Shown here: positions 1 to 7,663 of the stretch, one piece after another
Layout of the letters: each line of letters opens with the position of its first letter
Numbering within the stretch: position 1 is the first letter of the stretch
From: an uncultured Oscillibacter sp.
GTDB taxonomy: Bacteria > Bacillota > Clostridia > Oscillospirales > Oscillospiraceae
Assembly: GCA_910585245.1 (NCBI GenBank)
Contig: CAJUCO010000020.1
Location: forward strand, 1 to 43,106
Direction: 5' to 3'
Length of the DNA stretch: 43,106 bases
The notes under the pieces: generated by a model
The model's input: only the letters and a program-made list of their open reading frames with translations
Told to the model about the DNA's origin: nothing
Database searches by the model: none
Program-made: the position numbers and the translations under genes

Positions 1-6
1 CTGGCC

Positions 7-25
7 TCTGGACACCGTGTCCAGA
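7..25. repeat. short perfect palindrome near the window edge
   Basis: Arms TCTGGACAC and GTGTCCAGA flank a single central base. It lies upstream of the tnpW-like gene and may be a regulatory site or the end of a gene outside the window. Nothing in the sequence decides which. Confidence 0.4.
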
Positions 26-40
26 CGTGGAGCAAGGTTG

Positions 41-68
41 AAAGGCAGCACTTCCGGGTGCTGCCTTT
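41..68 (+). terminator. hairpin, probable terminator of a gene left of the window
   Basis: An 11-bp perfect stem (AAAGGCAGCAC / GTGCTGCCTTT) closes a 6-base loop and ends in a short T-rich stretch. It probably ends a transcript entering from the left, ahead of the tnpW-like gene. The T tract is weak, so termination is inferred. Confidence 0.45.
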
Positions 69-133
69 CTGCGTTTCCCCACAGGACAGCGGAAACGAGA
101 GGCAATCAACATCATTCTGGAGAGGAGGGAGCT

Positions 134-277
134 ATGGCCGATACTGCCACGAACGAGGAGTACACCTATCAGGTGGACAAAATCAAGTTTATCGTTACGC
201 CCGTTTACAAGGAGGAGGGCGAGACGATGGGGGATATTCTCTTAAAGCTGATGCTGGCCGAACTGAACCCAGCCTGA
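134..277 (+). CDS. TnpW-like transposon-encoded small protein
   Basis: This 47-residue protein begins MADTATNEEY and holds a KIKFIVTPVYKEEG segment, recalling the small TnpW-family proteins encoded next to the site-specific recombinase in clostridial integrative elements. The molecular role of that family is not established. The start at 134 is chosen because GAGGAGGGA lies just upstream; a longer frame from position 17 has no ribosome site and crosses a hairpin. It precedes the recombinase by about 90 bases, which contain a separate promoter. Recognition is from memory of the family, so the name is likely but not certain. Confidence 0.7.
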   Translation: MADTATNEEYTYQVDKIKFIVTPVYKEEGETMGDILLKLMLAELNPA

Positions 278-294
278 CAATTTCCGAGACATCC

Positions 295-323
295 TTAACA
301 TGGGCGGCCAAATGAGGTATAAT
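295..323 (+). promoter_or_regulatory. sigma-A promoter of the recombinase gene
   Basis: TTAACA (295-300), a 17-base spacer and a perfect TATAAT (318-323) lie 48 bases upstream of the recombinase start. Confidence 0.65.
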
Positions 324-370
324 ATAGGTAGGATAAAACCTCTTGTTTGGCGGCTGGAAAGGAGGAAATT

Positions 371-2080
371 ATGAAGCTGTCAAGCAAGAAAAACGAGTTA
401 GGAACGGCCGCCCTGTACTGCCGTTTGAGCCGTGACGATAACATGGACACCGAGTCAAACAGTATCAGCAATCAAAAGAAAATTCTCCAAAAGGCCGCAA
501 AAGAAAAAGGCTATACGGACACCTTGTTTTTCGTGGACGACGGGATCACGGGCACGACCATGAAGCGGCCCGGCTTCCAGAAGATGATCCAGGCCATAGA
601 GAACGGATACATTTCGGCGGTGTTCGTAAAGGACCTTTCCAGGCTGGGCCGGAATTATATCGAGGTTGGCCGTCTGACAGAAGAATTTTTCCCGGCCCAC
701 GATGTCCGGCTGGTGGCCGTCTCCGACGGAGTGGACAGCGACGAGGGCGAGAACGAGTTTACCCCGTTCAAAAATATCATGAACGAATACTACGCCCGCG
801 ATATTTCCAAGAAGCGCCGGATCGTGAACAAGATGAAAGGCAATTCCGGCGTACCGCTGTCCCCGCCTCCCTATGGCTACATCAAGAACCCGGAGGACCC
901 CCGCTTTTGGGTGATTGACCTGGAGGCCGCCGCCGTTGTCCGGCGTATCTATCAAATGGCCCTGGACGGCTACGGGCTGGCAGAAACCGCCGCCGCGCTG
1001 GAGAAAGATGGGGTGTTCAATCCCACCTACTACTGGCGGAGCAAGGGAACCAGCCGGGGCGGTTCCAAAAGCACCGTGGAGCCCACCAAATGGGGGCATA
1101 CCACCATCAAGAAAATTCTCACCTTGCAGGAGTATTGCGGTGACGTGATTAACTTCAAATCCTACTCCAAGTCCTACAAGATGAAAAAGCGGATTGAAAA
1201 CCCGGAGGAGAACCGGGCAATCTTCCTCAACGTCCACGAGGCCATTATAGACCGGCCCACCTGGGAGAAAGTGCAGAGCATGAAGAAAGGGACCCGCCGG
1301 AGGCGGCCCACTGTCACCCAGGAACCCAGCGTGTTTTCCGGCTATCTGAAATGCCCGGAGTGCGGCGGCAATCTCAATTTCCACTTCAATCAGGGCAACC
1401 ACGACATCAAATTCTTTAGCTGTCAAAACCATAATTCCGGCCTCCGCAAGTGCTCCAAAACCCACTATATCCGGCTGGAATTTCTGGAGCGAGTGGTGCT
1501 GTATGAGGTAAACCGGCTGGCCTCTTTTGCCAACGAGTACGAGGACGACTTCATCAAGGCGATGATGGGCCGTTCCGCAAAGGTGACGGAGAATGAGCGG
1601 GCCAGGAAGCAGCGGGAGTTGGATGGGCTTCTGGCGAGGGACAAAGAGCTTGACGGGCTTTTCGAGAGGCTTTACGAGGACAACGTGAACCAGAAGATCA
1701 GCGACGCCCGGTTTGCGAAAATGTCCCAGCGGTACGAGCAGGAGCAGGGGGAGAACGCCAAGCGGATCAAGGCGCTGCGGCTGGAGCTTAAAAAGAGCGA
1801 GGGCCAGAGGATGGACGTTGACACGTTTCTTGAAACGGTCCGGCGGTACACCAACGCCACCGAGATTACCCAGCGCATGGTGGCAGAGCTGATTGACCAT
1901 ATCGACGTGTACCATGCGGAAAAGCAGGACGGCGTTACCACCCAGCACATCACCATCTATTACAACTGTATCGGCACTTTCTCTGTCCCGGACCGCCGGA
2001 AAATCCCGGCTGAGGAGATCACAATGGGGACGAGAAAGGGAGTAGCCGTCAGCTACTCCCCGGAGCGGATCGCCGTATAG
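371..2080 (+). CDS. large serine recombinase (TnpX/TndX type)
   Basis: This 569-residue serine recombinase should excise and integrate the element through a phosphoserine-DNA intermediate. Domain order: N-terminal resolvase domain (about 12-160) with the nucleophile Ser20 in YCRLSRDD and a DLSRLGRN segment; recombinase domain (about 175-300) with the PPPYGY motif; zinc ribbon opening with Cys328 and Cys331 (CPECGG) and two later cysteines; a long charged coiled-coil (about 395-490); and a C-terminal DUF4368-like tail containing ITMGTRKGVAVSY. Length and order match full-length TnpX/TndX relatives, so it is probably intact. The start at 371 follows GGAGGA at the right spacing; an in-frame start at 347 has none. 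It is separated from the tRNA-Pro terminator by only about 10 bases, as expected of a recombinase at the element edge. Confidence 0.92.
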   Translation: MKLSSKKNELGTAALYCRLSRDDNMDTESNSISNQKKILQKAAKEKGYTDTLFFVDDGITGTTMKRPGFQKMIQAIENGYISAVFVKDLSRLGRNYIEVGRLTEEFFPAHDVRLVAVSDGVDSDEGENEFTPFKNIMNEYYARDISKKRRIVNKMKGNSGVPLSPPPYGYIKNPEDPRFWVIDLEAAAVVRRIYQMALDGYGLAETAAALEKDGVFNPTYYWRSKGTSRGGSKSTVEPTKWGHTTIKKILTLQEYCGDVINFKSYSKSYKMKKRIENPEENRAIFLNVHEAIIDRPTWEKVQSMKKGTRRRRPTVTQEPSVFSGYLKCPECGGNLNFHFNQGNHDIKFFSCQNHNSGLRKCSKTHYIRLEFLERVVLYEVNRLASFANEYEDDFIKAMMGRSAKVTENERARKQRELDGLLARDKELDGLFERLYEDNVNQKISDARFAKMSQRYEQEQGENAKRIKALRLELKKSEGQRMDVDTFLETVRRYTNATEITQRMVAELIDHIDVYHAEKQDGVTTQHITIYYNCIGTFSVPDRRKIPAEEITMGTRKGVAVSYSPERIAV

Positions 2081-2133
2081 GATTTTGAGCAAAAATAATG
2101 CGGAGTGTCCCACAAGGATACTCAAATCCTATA
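2076..2133. repeat. inverted repeat spanning the element/chromosome junction
   Basis: TATAGGATTTTGAG (2076-2089, including the recombinase stop codon) is the inverse of CTCAAATCCTATA (2121-2133) apart from one extra T. The right arm lies inside the loop of the tRNA-Pro terminator hairpin. It may be part of the recombinase attachment site, or an RNA structure ending the recombinase message. Confidence 0.5.
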
Positions 2134-2145
2134 AGGACACTCCGC
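2091..2145 (-). terminator. terminator of tRNA-Pro
   Basis: On the minus strand GCGGAGTGTCC pairs with GGACACTCCGC (2135-2145 with 2100-2110). An inner 5-bp stem follows, and the outer arm is succeeded by ATTATTTTT (2091-2099). It starts 2 bases after the tRNA CCA end. The outer stem contains the tRNA acceptor heptamer CACTCCG and its complement. Confidence 0.75.
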
Positions 2146-2146
2146 A

Positions 2147-2222
2147 TGGTCGGAGTGCAGGGACTCGAACCCTGGGCCTCCTGCTCCCAAAGCAGGCGCG
2201 CTACCAACTGCGCAACACCCCG
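2147..2222 (-). tRNA. tRNA-Pro(TGG)
   Basis: Read on the minus strand the gene begins CGGGGTG and ends CACTCCG, then discriminator A and an encoded CCA. The anticodon stem CCTGC/GCAGG closes the loop TTTGGGA, giving anticodon TGG (proline). The T arm carries GGTTCGAGTCC and the D loop has the usual AGTTGGTAG. The 76 bases include CCA. A terminator follows directly, and a consensus-like promoter lies about 65 bases upstream, so the gene is an independent unit. Confidence 0.96.
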
Positions 2223-2288
2223 AGATTCTTTATGATCGGTTAGAGAAAGTTTCGGCCGTTCTTTAGACCGACAGATTAGACACTGACT

Positions 2289-2316
2289 ATTTTACTAATT
2301 TATCCGCCAAAGTCAA
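2289..2316 (-). promoter_or_regulatory. promoter of tRNA-Pro
   Basis: On the minus strand TTGACT (2311-2316), a 16-base spacer and TAAAAT (2289-2294) predict a start near 2282 and a leader of about 60 bases before the tRNA 5' end. Confidence 0.65.
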
Positions 2317-2372
2317 GGCAAAAAATGAAACTGAAAAAATTTTGGTTGATAGCACAAAAGTCCCGCCTCTTA

Positions 2373-2381
2373 TGATATAAT
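2373..2381 (+). promoter_or_regulatory. extended -10 promoter of the DMT transporter gene
   Basis: TGATATAAT combines an extended TG motif with a perfect -10 box (2376-2381). No -35 is seen at the usual distance. It is 66 bases upstream of the start codon. Confidence 0.55.
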
Positions 2382-2446
2382 GCTTGCGGAGATAACGCCG
2401 GTTTTACGGCGGTGCAAACTCCTATTCTTTTAAGAAGGCGATCTTT

Positions 2447-3310
2447 ATGTGGATACTGTTTGCGTTTGCTTCCGCGCTCTTCGCCGGACTTACCGCCATT
2501 TTGGCTAAGTGCGGTGTTCGCCGGACGGATTCCACCGTGGCCACGGCCATCCGCACCGTCATTGTGCTGGCGTTCTCCTGGGGAATGGTTTTTCTTACCG
2601 GCGCCCAGTCCGGCTTGCGCGGAATCGGGGGAAAGACGCTTTTGTTTTTGATCCTCTCCGGATTAGCTACCGGGGCTTCCTGGCTGTGCTATTTCAGGGC
2701 CTTACAGTTGGGGGACGTCAACAAAGTGACCCCTGTGGACAAGAGCGGCACGGTGTTGACGATCCTCCTGGCCTTTGCCCTTTTGCGGGAGCCCATCAGC
2801 GTTTGTAAGGCCTTGGGCATCCTTCTTGTGGGGGCGGGGACCTGGTTGATGATTGAAAAGAAATCCGTGACAAAAACCGGGACGGCCAATGGCCTGTGGT
2901 TGCCCTATGCCCTTGGCTCCGCTGTGTTTGCAAGCCTTACAGCCATCCTGGGAAAACTGGGCGTCAGCGGCGTGGATTCCAACTTGGGCACGGCCGTCCG
3001 TACCGGCGTGGTGCTGGTCATGGCTTGGACGATGGTGTTTGTCGCCGGAAAAGGGGCCGCTCTCAAGGCGGTACCCAGAGGGGAATTGGGGTTTATCTGC
3101 CTTTCGGGGCTGGCCACCGGGGCTTCCTGGCTGTGCTACTACCGGGCGTTACAGGAAGGGCCCGTCAGTGTGGTGGCGCCCATCGACAAGTTGAGCATCT
3201 TGGTAACGGTGGCCTTTTCTGGCCTTGTTTTCCACGAGAAACTGAGCTCCAAGGCGGCTGTGGGGCTGGCCCTGCTTACAGGAGGGACGCTGGTTATGCT
3301 GAGGGGGTGA
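2447..3310 (+). CDS. EamA/DMT-superfamily transporter with two near-identical halves
   Basis: This 287-residue integral membrane protein is of the EamA drug/metabolite transporter type, with about ten hydrophobic segments. Family members export or import small metabolites; the substrate cannot be read here. It is a clear internal duplication: residues 1-145 and about 150-287 share AGLTAILAK / ASLTAILGK, LSGLATGASWLCYFRAL / LSGLATGASWLCYYRAL, and VTPVDKSG / VAPIDKLS. A 23-base stretch is identical at DNA level (2669-2691 and 3116-3138), suggesting strong constraint, gene conversion or a recent duplication. AGAAGG precedes the ATG. It appears to be monocistronic; no terminator was found after it. 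Confidence 0.85.
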   Translation: MWILFAFASALFAGLTAILAKCGVRRTDSTVATAIRTVIVLAFSWGMVFLTGAQSGLRGIGGKTLLFLILSGLATGASWLCYFRALQLGDVNKVTPVDKSGTVLTILLAFALLREPISVCKALGILLVGAGTWLMIEKKSVTKTGTANGLWLPYALGSAVFASLTAILGKLGVSGVDSNLGTAVRTGVVLVMAWTMVFVAGKGAALKAVPRGELGFICLSGLATGASWLCYYRALQEGPVSVVAPIDKLSILVTVAFSGLVFHEKLSSKAAVGLALLTGGTLVMLRG

Positions 3311-3776
3311 AGGGAGAGCGGCGATCCGGACTGGTTCCGGAAGCGGAAAGCCCGTTAAATTCCGTTGGTTTGAAGGTATGCTCCGCATCCGCCAGTTTTT
3401 AGGGGGATGGCCGGTAGAGCGCAGAGAGGATTGCAGTGGAGTTTTCTTCTAAACAGGAATAATCTCTCCGGTTTCGCAATATCACCAACGCTCCCCGCTT
3501 CTTTCGGGGGAGAACGGTTTGCACTTTCTCCGCACGCGAGTTTTTGCCCCGGCGCTGGGGAATTTACCCGCTTGAACGGTTCCGCATTTATCAGTGTACC
3601 AGATCCGGCTCCGAATTTCCAGAGGCGCTCAAATAGATCTGCCTCTGCTGGGAGCGGATCAAAAGCAACCGGCCTGAAAGGGGGATAGGGGAATTGATAT
3701 CCCACTTTCAAGGTCAACGGACGGGCCTTATCAGTTATCCTTATAAAACGGCTGGTTTTTTTGGGTGGTTTTGCAA
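3311..3776. other. 466-base gap with no supported gene
   Basis: Open frames exist on both strands, but none has a good ribosome site or a recognisable product. The minus-strand frame starts from a TTG inside the ferritin promoter. Short GC hairpins such as CCCCGGCGCTGGGG near 3548-3561 are present. I see no tRNA, repeat or promoter here apart from the ferritin promoter at its right edge. It may be decayed sequence. Confidence 0.4.
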
Positions 3777-3805
3777 TGGACTTTTTATCGGGGAAGGTGT
3801 ACAAT
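3777..3805 (+). promoter_or_regulatory. probable promoter of the ferritin gene
   Basis: TGGACT (3777-3782), a 17-base spacer and TACAAT (3800-3805) precede the ferritin start by 35 bases. The -35 is imperfect. No clear Fur or PerR box was recognised. Confidence 0.5.
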
Positions 3806-3840
3806 TACCTCGTTCGAACATAAAGAAGGGAGCATGAAAT

Positions 3841-4353
3841 ATGCTGAGTGAAAAAGTTGCCGCCCTGCTAAACGAGCAGATCAATAAGGAGTTTTACTCC
3901 GCCTACCTGTATCTGGATTTTTCCAACTACTTCGAGGCCCGGGGGCTGGACGGTTTTGCCAATTGGTACAAGATCCAGGCCCAGGAGGAGCGGGACCATG
4001 CGATGCTTTTCTACCAATATCTCCACAACAACAACGCCAAGGTTACCCTGGGCGCCATTGCCCAGCCGGACAAGGTGCTGGACAGCGACATGACGGTGCT
4101 GAAAGCCGGATTGGAACACGAACTGTACGTCACCGGCTTGATCAATACCATCTATGCCGCCGCCTATGAGGAGAAGGACTTCCGCACCATGCAGTTTTTG
4201 GACTGGTTTGTCAAGGAGCAGGGAGAGGAAGAGGACAATGCCAACGACCTGATTTCCAAAATGGAGCTCTTCGGTTCCGACCCCAAGAGCCTGTATATGC
4301 TCAATAGCGAATTGGCGGGCCGTGTGTACAACGCGCCGTCCCTGGTGCTGTGA
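3841..4353 (+). CDS. ftnA: non-haem ferritin
   Basis: This 170-residue ferritin oxidises Fe(II) and stores iron in a 24-subunit cytoplasmic shell. The ferroxidase ligands fall at the same numbers as in E. coli FtnA: Glu17 in NKEFYSAYLY, Glu50 and His53 in EERDHAM, Glu94 in LEHELY, Gln127 and Glu130 in KEQGEEE. Length and the four-helix pattern are normal. GAAGGGAG lies just upstream of the ATG. The gene is alone, convergent with the thioesterase gene, and the two share a strong hairpin between them. In an anaerobe its likely role is iron buffering and protection during oxygen exposure (inference). Confidence 0.95.
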   Translation: MLSEKVAALLNEQINKEFYSAYLYLDFSNYFEARGLDGFANWYKIQAQEERDHAMLFYQYLHNNNAKVTLGAIAQPDKVLDSDMTVLKAGLEHELYVTGLINTIYAAAYEEKDFRTMQFLDWFVKEQGEEEDNANDLISKMELFGSDPKSLYMLNSELAGRVYNAPSLVL

Positions 4354-4378
4354 AAACGTTGGACATAAAGACAAAGCG

Positions 4379-4411
4379 AAGCCCGGAGGAACTTCCTCCG
4401 GGCTTTGTTTT
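4379..4411 (+). terminator. terminator of ferritin, possibly bidirectional
   Basis: A 12-bp perfect stem AAGCCCGGAGGA / TCCTCCGGGCTT with a 3-base loop is followed by TGTTTT. It sits between convergent genes, 25 bases after the ferritin stop and 12 bases before the thioesterase stop. Confidence 0.85.
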
Positions 4412-4417
4412 GCTGTC

Positions 4418-4813
4418 TCAGCCCTTCAATTTTCCGTTGCACTTTGCCAGAAACGTTTCATTTTTGATGATGGCCCGGGTATGGGTTCCTTTTCCGATGG
4501 GGCCCTTTTCGTCCCAGGCGGAGACCTGGAAATCCACCATCTTTCCGTTTTCTGAAACGCCGGTGATCTCCGCCTCGGCAAAGACCTTCATTCCCACAGG
4601 AGTGGGGGCGTCGTGGGAAATGTCCAGATGGGTGCCCACGCTGCCTTGCCCCTCCTCCAGAAAGGACTGAAGTACCGTCAGGGCGGCATTTTCCATCATG
4701 GCGGCCATGAAGGGCGTGCCGAACACCGGCAGGGCCCCGGAGCCCACGGCCTCGGCGGTGAGGGCCTCCGTGACCGTCTGCTCCAGTTGACATTTTGTCC
4801 CAATTAAAATCAT
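4418..4813 (-). CDS. FlK-like hot-dog thioesterase
   Basis: This 131-residue protein is of the fluoroacetyl-CoA thioesterase (FlK)-like hot-dog family, hydrolysing an acyl-CoA in the cytoplasm. The expected catalytic pattern is visible: Thr in FGTPFMAAMMENAAL with Glu in the same segment, and His in GTHLDISHDAPTP. Single-domain length is normal. The ATG at 4813 follows GAGGAG; an in-frame extension to 4978 overlaps the potCD gene and is unlikely. Most FlK-like proteins in gut Firmicutes are not fluoroacetate enzymes, so the substrate is open. It lies 13 bases downstream of potCD on the same strand and could be its last cistron. Confidence 0.8.
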   Translation of the reverse strand: MILIGTKCQLEQTVTEALTAEAVGSGALPVFGTPFMAAMMENAALTVLQSFLEEGQGSVGTHLDISHDAPTPVGMKVFAEAEITGVSENGKMVDFQVSAWDEKGPIGKGTHTRAIIKNETFLAKCNGKLKG

Positions 4814-4826
4814 AAAAAGACTCCTC

Positions 4827-6812
4827 TCAAATTCCAAGTTCCGTCCAGAGATCGTTGTACAGCTTCCGGGTTTCCAGGGGCAGGACCAGATAGGCCTCGC
4901 AGCGGTCCAGCACTTCTTGCGGCGCGGCAATGATGTCATAGGCCTCTTGGCCCAGTTCCTCCTCGTAGAGCTCCTCATAGTAGGCGGGATACTGCTCCAG
5001 CGCCTCCTGATTGGGGGAGCCGTACCAGAGGTAGTCCATGTTTTTCAGGTTTGCCTCGGTTGAAGCGATGAAGTTGATCCACGCCATGGCCTCGTCTTTG
5101 TGAGGGGCCTCTTTCAGCACGCACATGGCGTCCATGAACCAGTTGGAGCCCTCCTCCGGAACCACGAAGCGAAGGTCCTCGTTGTTTTCCAGCATGGTGA
5201 GGTAATCCCCGGCGTAGTATGCGCCGATGGCGGCGTTACCGCCCTCCAGCTTTTGGAAGATTTCGTCCATGACAAAGGACTGATAGACCCCCCGGTTTTT
5301 GGCGTCTTTGAGGAGCTGGAAGGCCTCCCGGAGTTCCGCCTCGCTGGTGGTGTTCAGGGAATAGCCCAGGTAGCTCAGCGCCGTGGCCATGGCGTCCCGG
5401 GAGTTGCGGAACATCAGCACGTTTCCGGCGTATTGGCTGTCGAACAGGGCGGACCAGCTGGTGATGGGTTCGTTTACCATGGTTTCGTTATAGATAATGC
5501 CCACGGTGCCCCAGGCATAGGGAACCGAGTAGCGCTCCTGGGGGTCGTAGGTGAGGCCCTTGAAACGCGGGGATATCAGGGCATAGTTGGGAATTTGGCT
5601 GAAATCCAGCTCCGCCAGCATATCCTCCTCAATGAGCTGGGAGATCATGTAGTCCGAGGGGACAATGACGTCGTAATCTCCTGCGCCGCTTTTCAAGAGG
5701 GAGTACAGGGCCTCGTTGCTCTCGGCGGTTTGGTAGTTGACAATGATGCCCGTTTCTTCCTCAAACTGGGTGATCAGATCTTCGTCAATATACTCGCCCC
5801 AGCTGCATACGTTCACCATCGGTTGGGCGTTGGTGGCCCCGGTGAGCAGCACCACCGCAATGAGGAAAGAGGCGGCCAGAGCTCCGGCGGCGGCGCGCCG
5901 GAGCACGCGGCCTTTGGGCGTGTCCAGCAGCTGGGCCAGCTTCCGGGAGGCGGCGCGGCGCTCTCCTTTCCGCTCTGCCCGGGCTTCCCGAAGGTTTACG
6001 ATGACCAGCAGGGCCAGCACCGTCACAAAGAGCAGGGTGGACACGGCGTTGATCTCCGGTGTTACCCGCTTTTTCGTCATGCCGTAGATGGTCATGGCCA
6101 GGGTGGAGCTGGAGGAACCGGCGGTGAAGTAGCTAATGATGAAGTCGTCCACGCTCATGGTAAAGGCCGTCAGGGCTCCGGAGGCGATGCCGGGCTTGAT
6201 CTCCGGCAGGATGACCTTCCAGAAGGCCTGCATCCAGGTGCAGCCCAGGTCCTGGGCCGCGTCCACCAGGTTTTTGTCCATCTGCCGGAGCTTGGGGCCC
6301 ACAGAGAGGATGACGTAGGGGATGTTGAAGGTGACATGGGCGATCAGCAATGTGCCAAAGCCCAGGGTCAGGCGCTCCGGCAGAACGACGAGACTCTGGA
6401 TGCCGTTGAACCACACGGCAAAGCTGCTCCAAAAGGAGAAAAAGGCCACGAAAAACAGGCACATGGCCACACCCGTCACAATGTCCGCGTTCATCATGGG
6501 AATGCTGTTCACCGTGTTCAGGGCCGTCCGGGCCTGCCGGCGGAGGCTGTAAAAACCGATGGCGGCAAAGGTCCCCGCCACAGTGGCGATGGCCGTGGCC
6601 AACAAGGAGACCAAGAGGGTTGTATAGACGCTGCGCATGATGAGTCGGTTTTGGAACAGGGATTTGTACCAGTCCAGGGAGAAGCCCATCCAAACGGTGT
6701 TGCTATTGCCCCGGTTAAAGGAGAAGACGATCAAAAGCAGGATAGGCGCATAGAGAAACAGGAAGACCAGGGCCATGAGAACCCGGCTTCCGGCACGGTT
6801 TTGCCGCTTCAT
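4827..6812 (-). CDS. potCD: fused polyamine permease PotC and binding protein PotD
   Basis: One 661-residue protein joins two usually separate subunits of the spermidine/putrescine importer. Residues 1-about 275 are a PotC-type permease with about six membrane helices and the ATPase-coupling segment DAAQDLGCTWMQAFWKVILP. A basic linker and one more helix (about 310-330) follow. The rest is a PotD-like periplasmic-type solute-binding protein beginning VCSWGEYIDEDLITQFEEE. The binding domain is thus tethered by a helix rather than a lipid; no lipobox is present. The start at 6812 is chosen because it forms an ATGA overlap with the potB stop. The frame is continuous, so this is a genuine fusion, not a read-through error that I can see. 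Confidence 0.9.
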   Translation of the reverse strand: MKRQNRAGSRVLMALVFLFLYAPILLLIVFSFNRGNSNTVWMGFSLDWYKSLFQNRLIMRSVYTTLLVSLLATAIATVAGTFAAIGFYSLRRQARTALNTVNSIPMMNADIVTGVAMCLFFVAFFSFWSSFAVWFNGIQSLVVLPERLTLGFGTLLIAHVTFNIPYVILSVGPKLRQMDKNLVDAAQDLGCTWMQAFWKVILPEIKPGIASGALTAFTMSVDDFIISYFTAGSSSSTLAMTIYGMTKKRVTPEINAVSTLLFVTVLALLVIVNLREARAERKGERRAASRKLAQLLDTPKGRVLRRAAAGALAASFLIAVVLLTGATNAQPMVNVCSWGEYIDEDLITQFEEETGIIVNYQTAESNEALYSLLKSGAGDYDVIVPSDYMISQLIEEDMLAELDFSQIPNYALISPRFKGLTYDPQERYSVPYAWGTVGIIYNETMVNEPITSWSALFDSQYAGNVLMFRNSRDAMATALSYLGYSLNTTSEAELREAFQLLKDAKNRGVYQSFVMDEIFQKLEGGNAAIGAYYAGDYLTMLENNEDLRFVVPEEGSNWFMDAMCVLKEAPHKDEAMAWINFIASTEANLKNMDYLWYGSPNQEALEQYPAYYEELYEEELGQEAYDIIAAPQEVLDRCEAYLVLPLETRKLYNDLWTELGI

Positions 6813-7663
6813 AGCATCACCGCCTGTTCCTCGCCCTCGCCAAAGCGGTTCATGACCACCATGCAAACGACGACAATGACCATCATCACCAGGGAGATGG
6901 CGGCCCCCAGTTGGGGATTATAGGCCCCGCCCAGGAATTGCTGCTCAATCAGGTCCCCCAGAAGAAGCTCTGTGCCGCCTCCCAGCATCTTGCTGATGGC
7001 GAAGGTGGAGACAGAAGGGACAAAGACCATAGTGATGCCGGAGAGGACCCCGGGCAGGCTCAGGGGGAAGATGACCCGGCGAAAGACGTTGACGCCGTCC
7101 GCCCCCAGGTCCCGGGCGGCCTCCACCAAGGAGCCGTCCAGCTTTACAATGACGGAGTATATGGGCAGAATCATGAAGGGCAGATAGTTATATACCATGC
7201 CCAGTACTACCGCTCCCTGGGTATTCATCATGGGGAAGTAGGAAAGCTCCGCGCCGGTGAGGCCGTTGTACAAACTGATGAGGCCGATCTTCTGGAAGAT
7301 CTGGTTTAAAAGTCCGTTGTTTTCCAAAATGGACATCCAAGAGTAGGTCCGAAGGAGGAAGTTAATCCACATGGGCAGCATGATGAGAACCATGGCCGCC
7401 CGCTGGAACTTCTCTCCCTCTTTGCTCATCATGTAGCTCACCGGATAGCCGATGACCAGGCAGATGAAGGTGGCGATAAGAGCCAGTTTGAAGGACCGGC
7501 CAAACACCACGGCATAGGTCCCCATGCGGGAGAAGTTCTCCATGGTGAAACCGCCCTCTGCGTTAGAAAAGGCGTAGACCACCACCAGCACAATAGGGGC
7601 CACTACGAAAAGGGCCATCCAGATGACATAGGGGATGGCGAAGCGGGAGAGCTTAGGTTTCAT
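6809..7663 (-). CDS. potB: polyamine ABC transporter permease PotB
   Basis: This 284-residue inner membrane permease has about six hydrophobic helices. The EAA loop EAARDLGADGVNVFRRVIFP docks on the PotA ATPase. It pairs with the permease half of PotCD to form the translocation channel. The start at 7663 overlaps the end of potA by 11 bases, and its stop overlaps the potCD start by 4, so translation is probably coupled through the operon. Length is typical of PotB. Confidence 0.93.
   Translation of the reverse strand: MKPKLSRFAIPYVIWMALFVVAPIVLVVVYAFSNAEGGFTMENFSRMGTYAVVFGRSFKLALIATFICLVIGYPVSYMMSKEGEKFQRAAMVLIMLPMWINFLLRTYSWMSILENNGLLNQIFQKIGLISLYNGLTGAELSYFPMMNTQGAVVLGMVYNYLPFMILPIYSVIVKLDGSLVEAARDLGADGVNVFRRVIFPLSLPGVLSGITMVFVPSVSTFAISKMLGGGTELLLGDLIEQQFLGGAYNPQLGAAISLVMMVIVVVCMVVMNRFGEGEEQAVML

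Larger units (their letters stand above)
1..2090 (+). mobile_element. right end of an integrated element carrying a large serine recombinase
   Basis: The first 2.1 kb holds a TnpW-like small protein followed by a TnpX/TndX-type large serine recombinase. In Tn4451- and Tn5397-type elements this recombinase gene sits at one end, close to the attachment site. Beyond 2090 the sequence is chromosomal: the tRNA-Pro terminator, tRNA-Pro and housekeeping genes. The element should therefore extend left of the window. Its right junction must lie in the few bases between the recombinase stop (2080) and the T tract of the tRNA terminator (2091), or inside the nested inverted repeat there. The left end, cargo and element class cannot be seen. 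Confidence 0.7.

Noticed and set aside
455..2125. Long minus-strand open frame opposite the recombinase
   Set aside because: It mirrors a recognised gene, lacks a ribosome site and runs through the tRNA terminator; its composition is that of a GC-rich antisense frame.
3355..3804. Minus-strand 149-codon frame upstream of ferritin
   Set aside because: It starts from TTG within the ferritin promoter with no ribosome site, and the product resembles nothing known.
5100..6923. 607-codon plus-strand open frame opposite potCD
   Set aside because: Antisense of a well-matched gene; the His/Gly/Gln-rich product has no domain and crosses the potCD/potB boundary.
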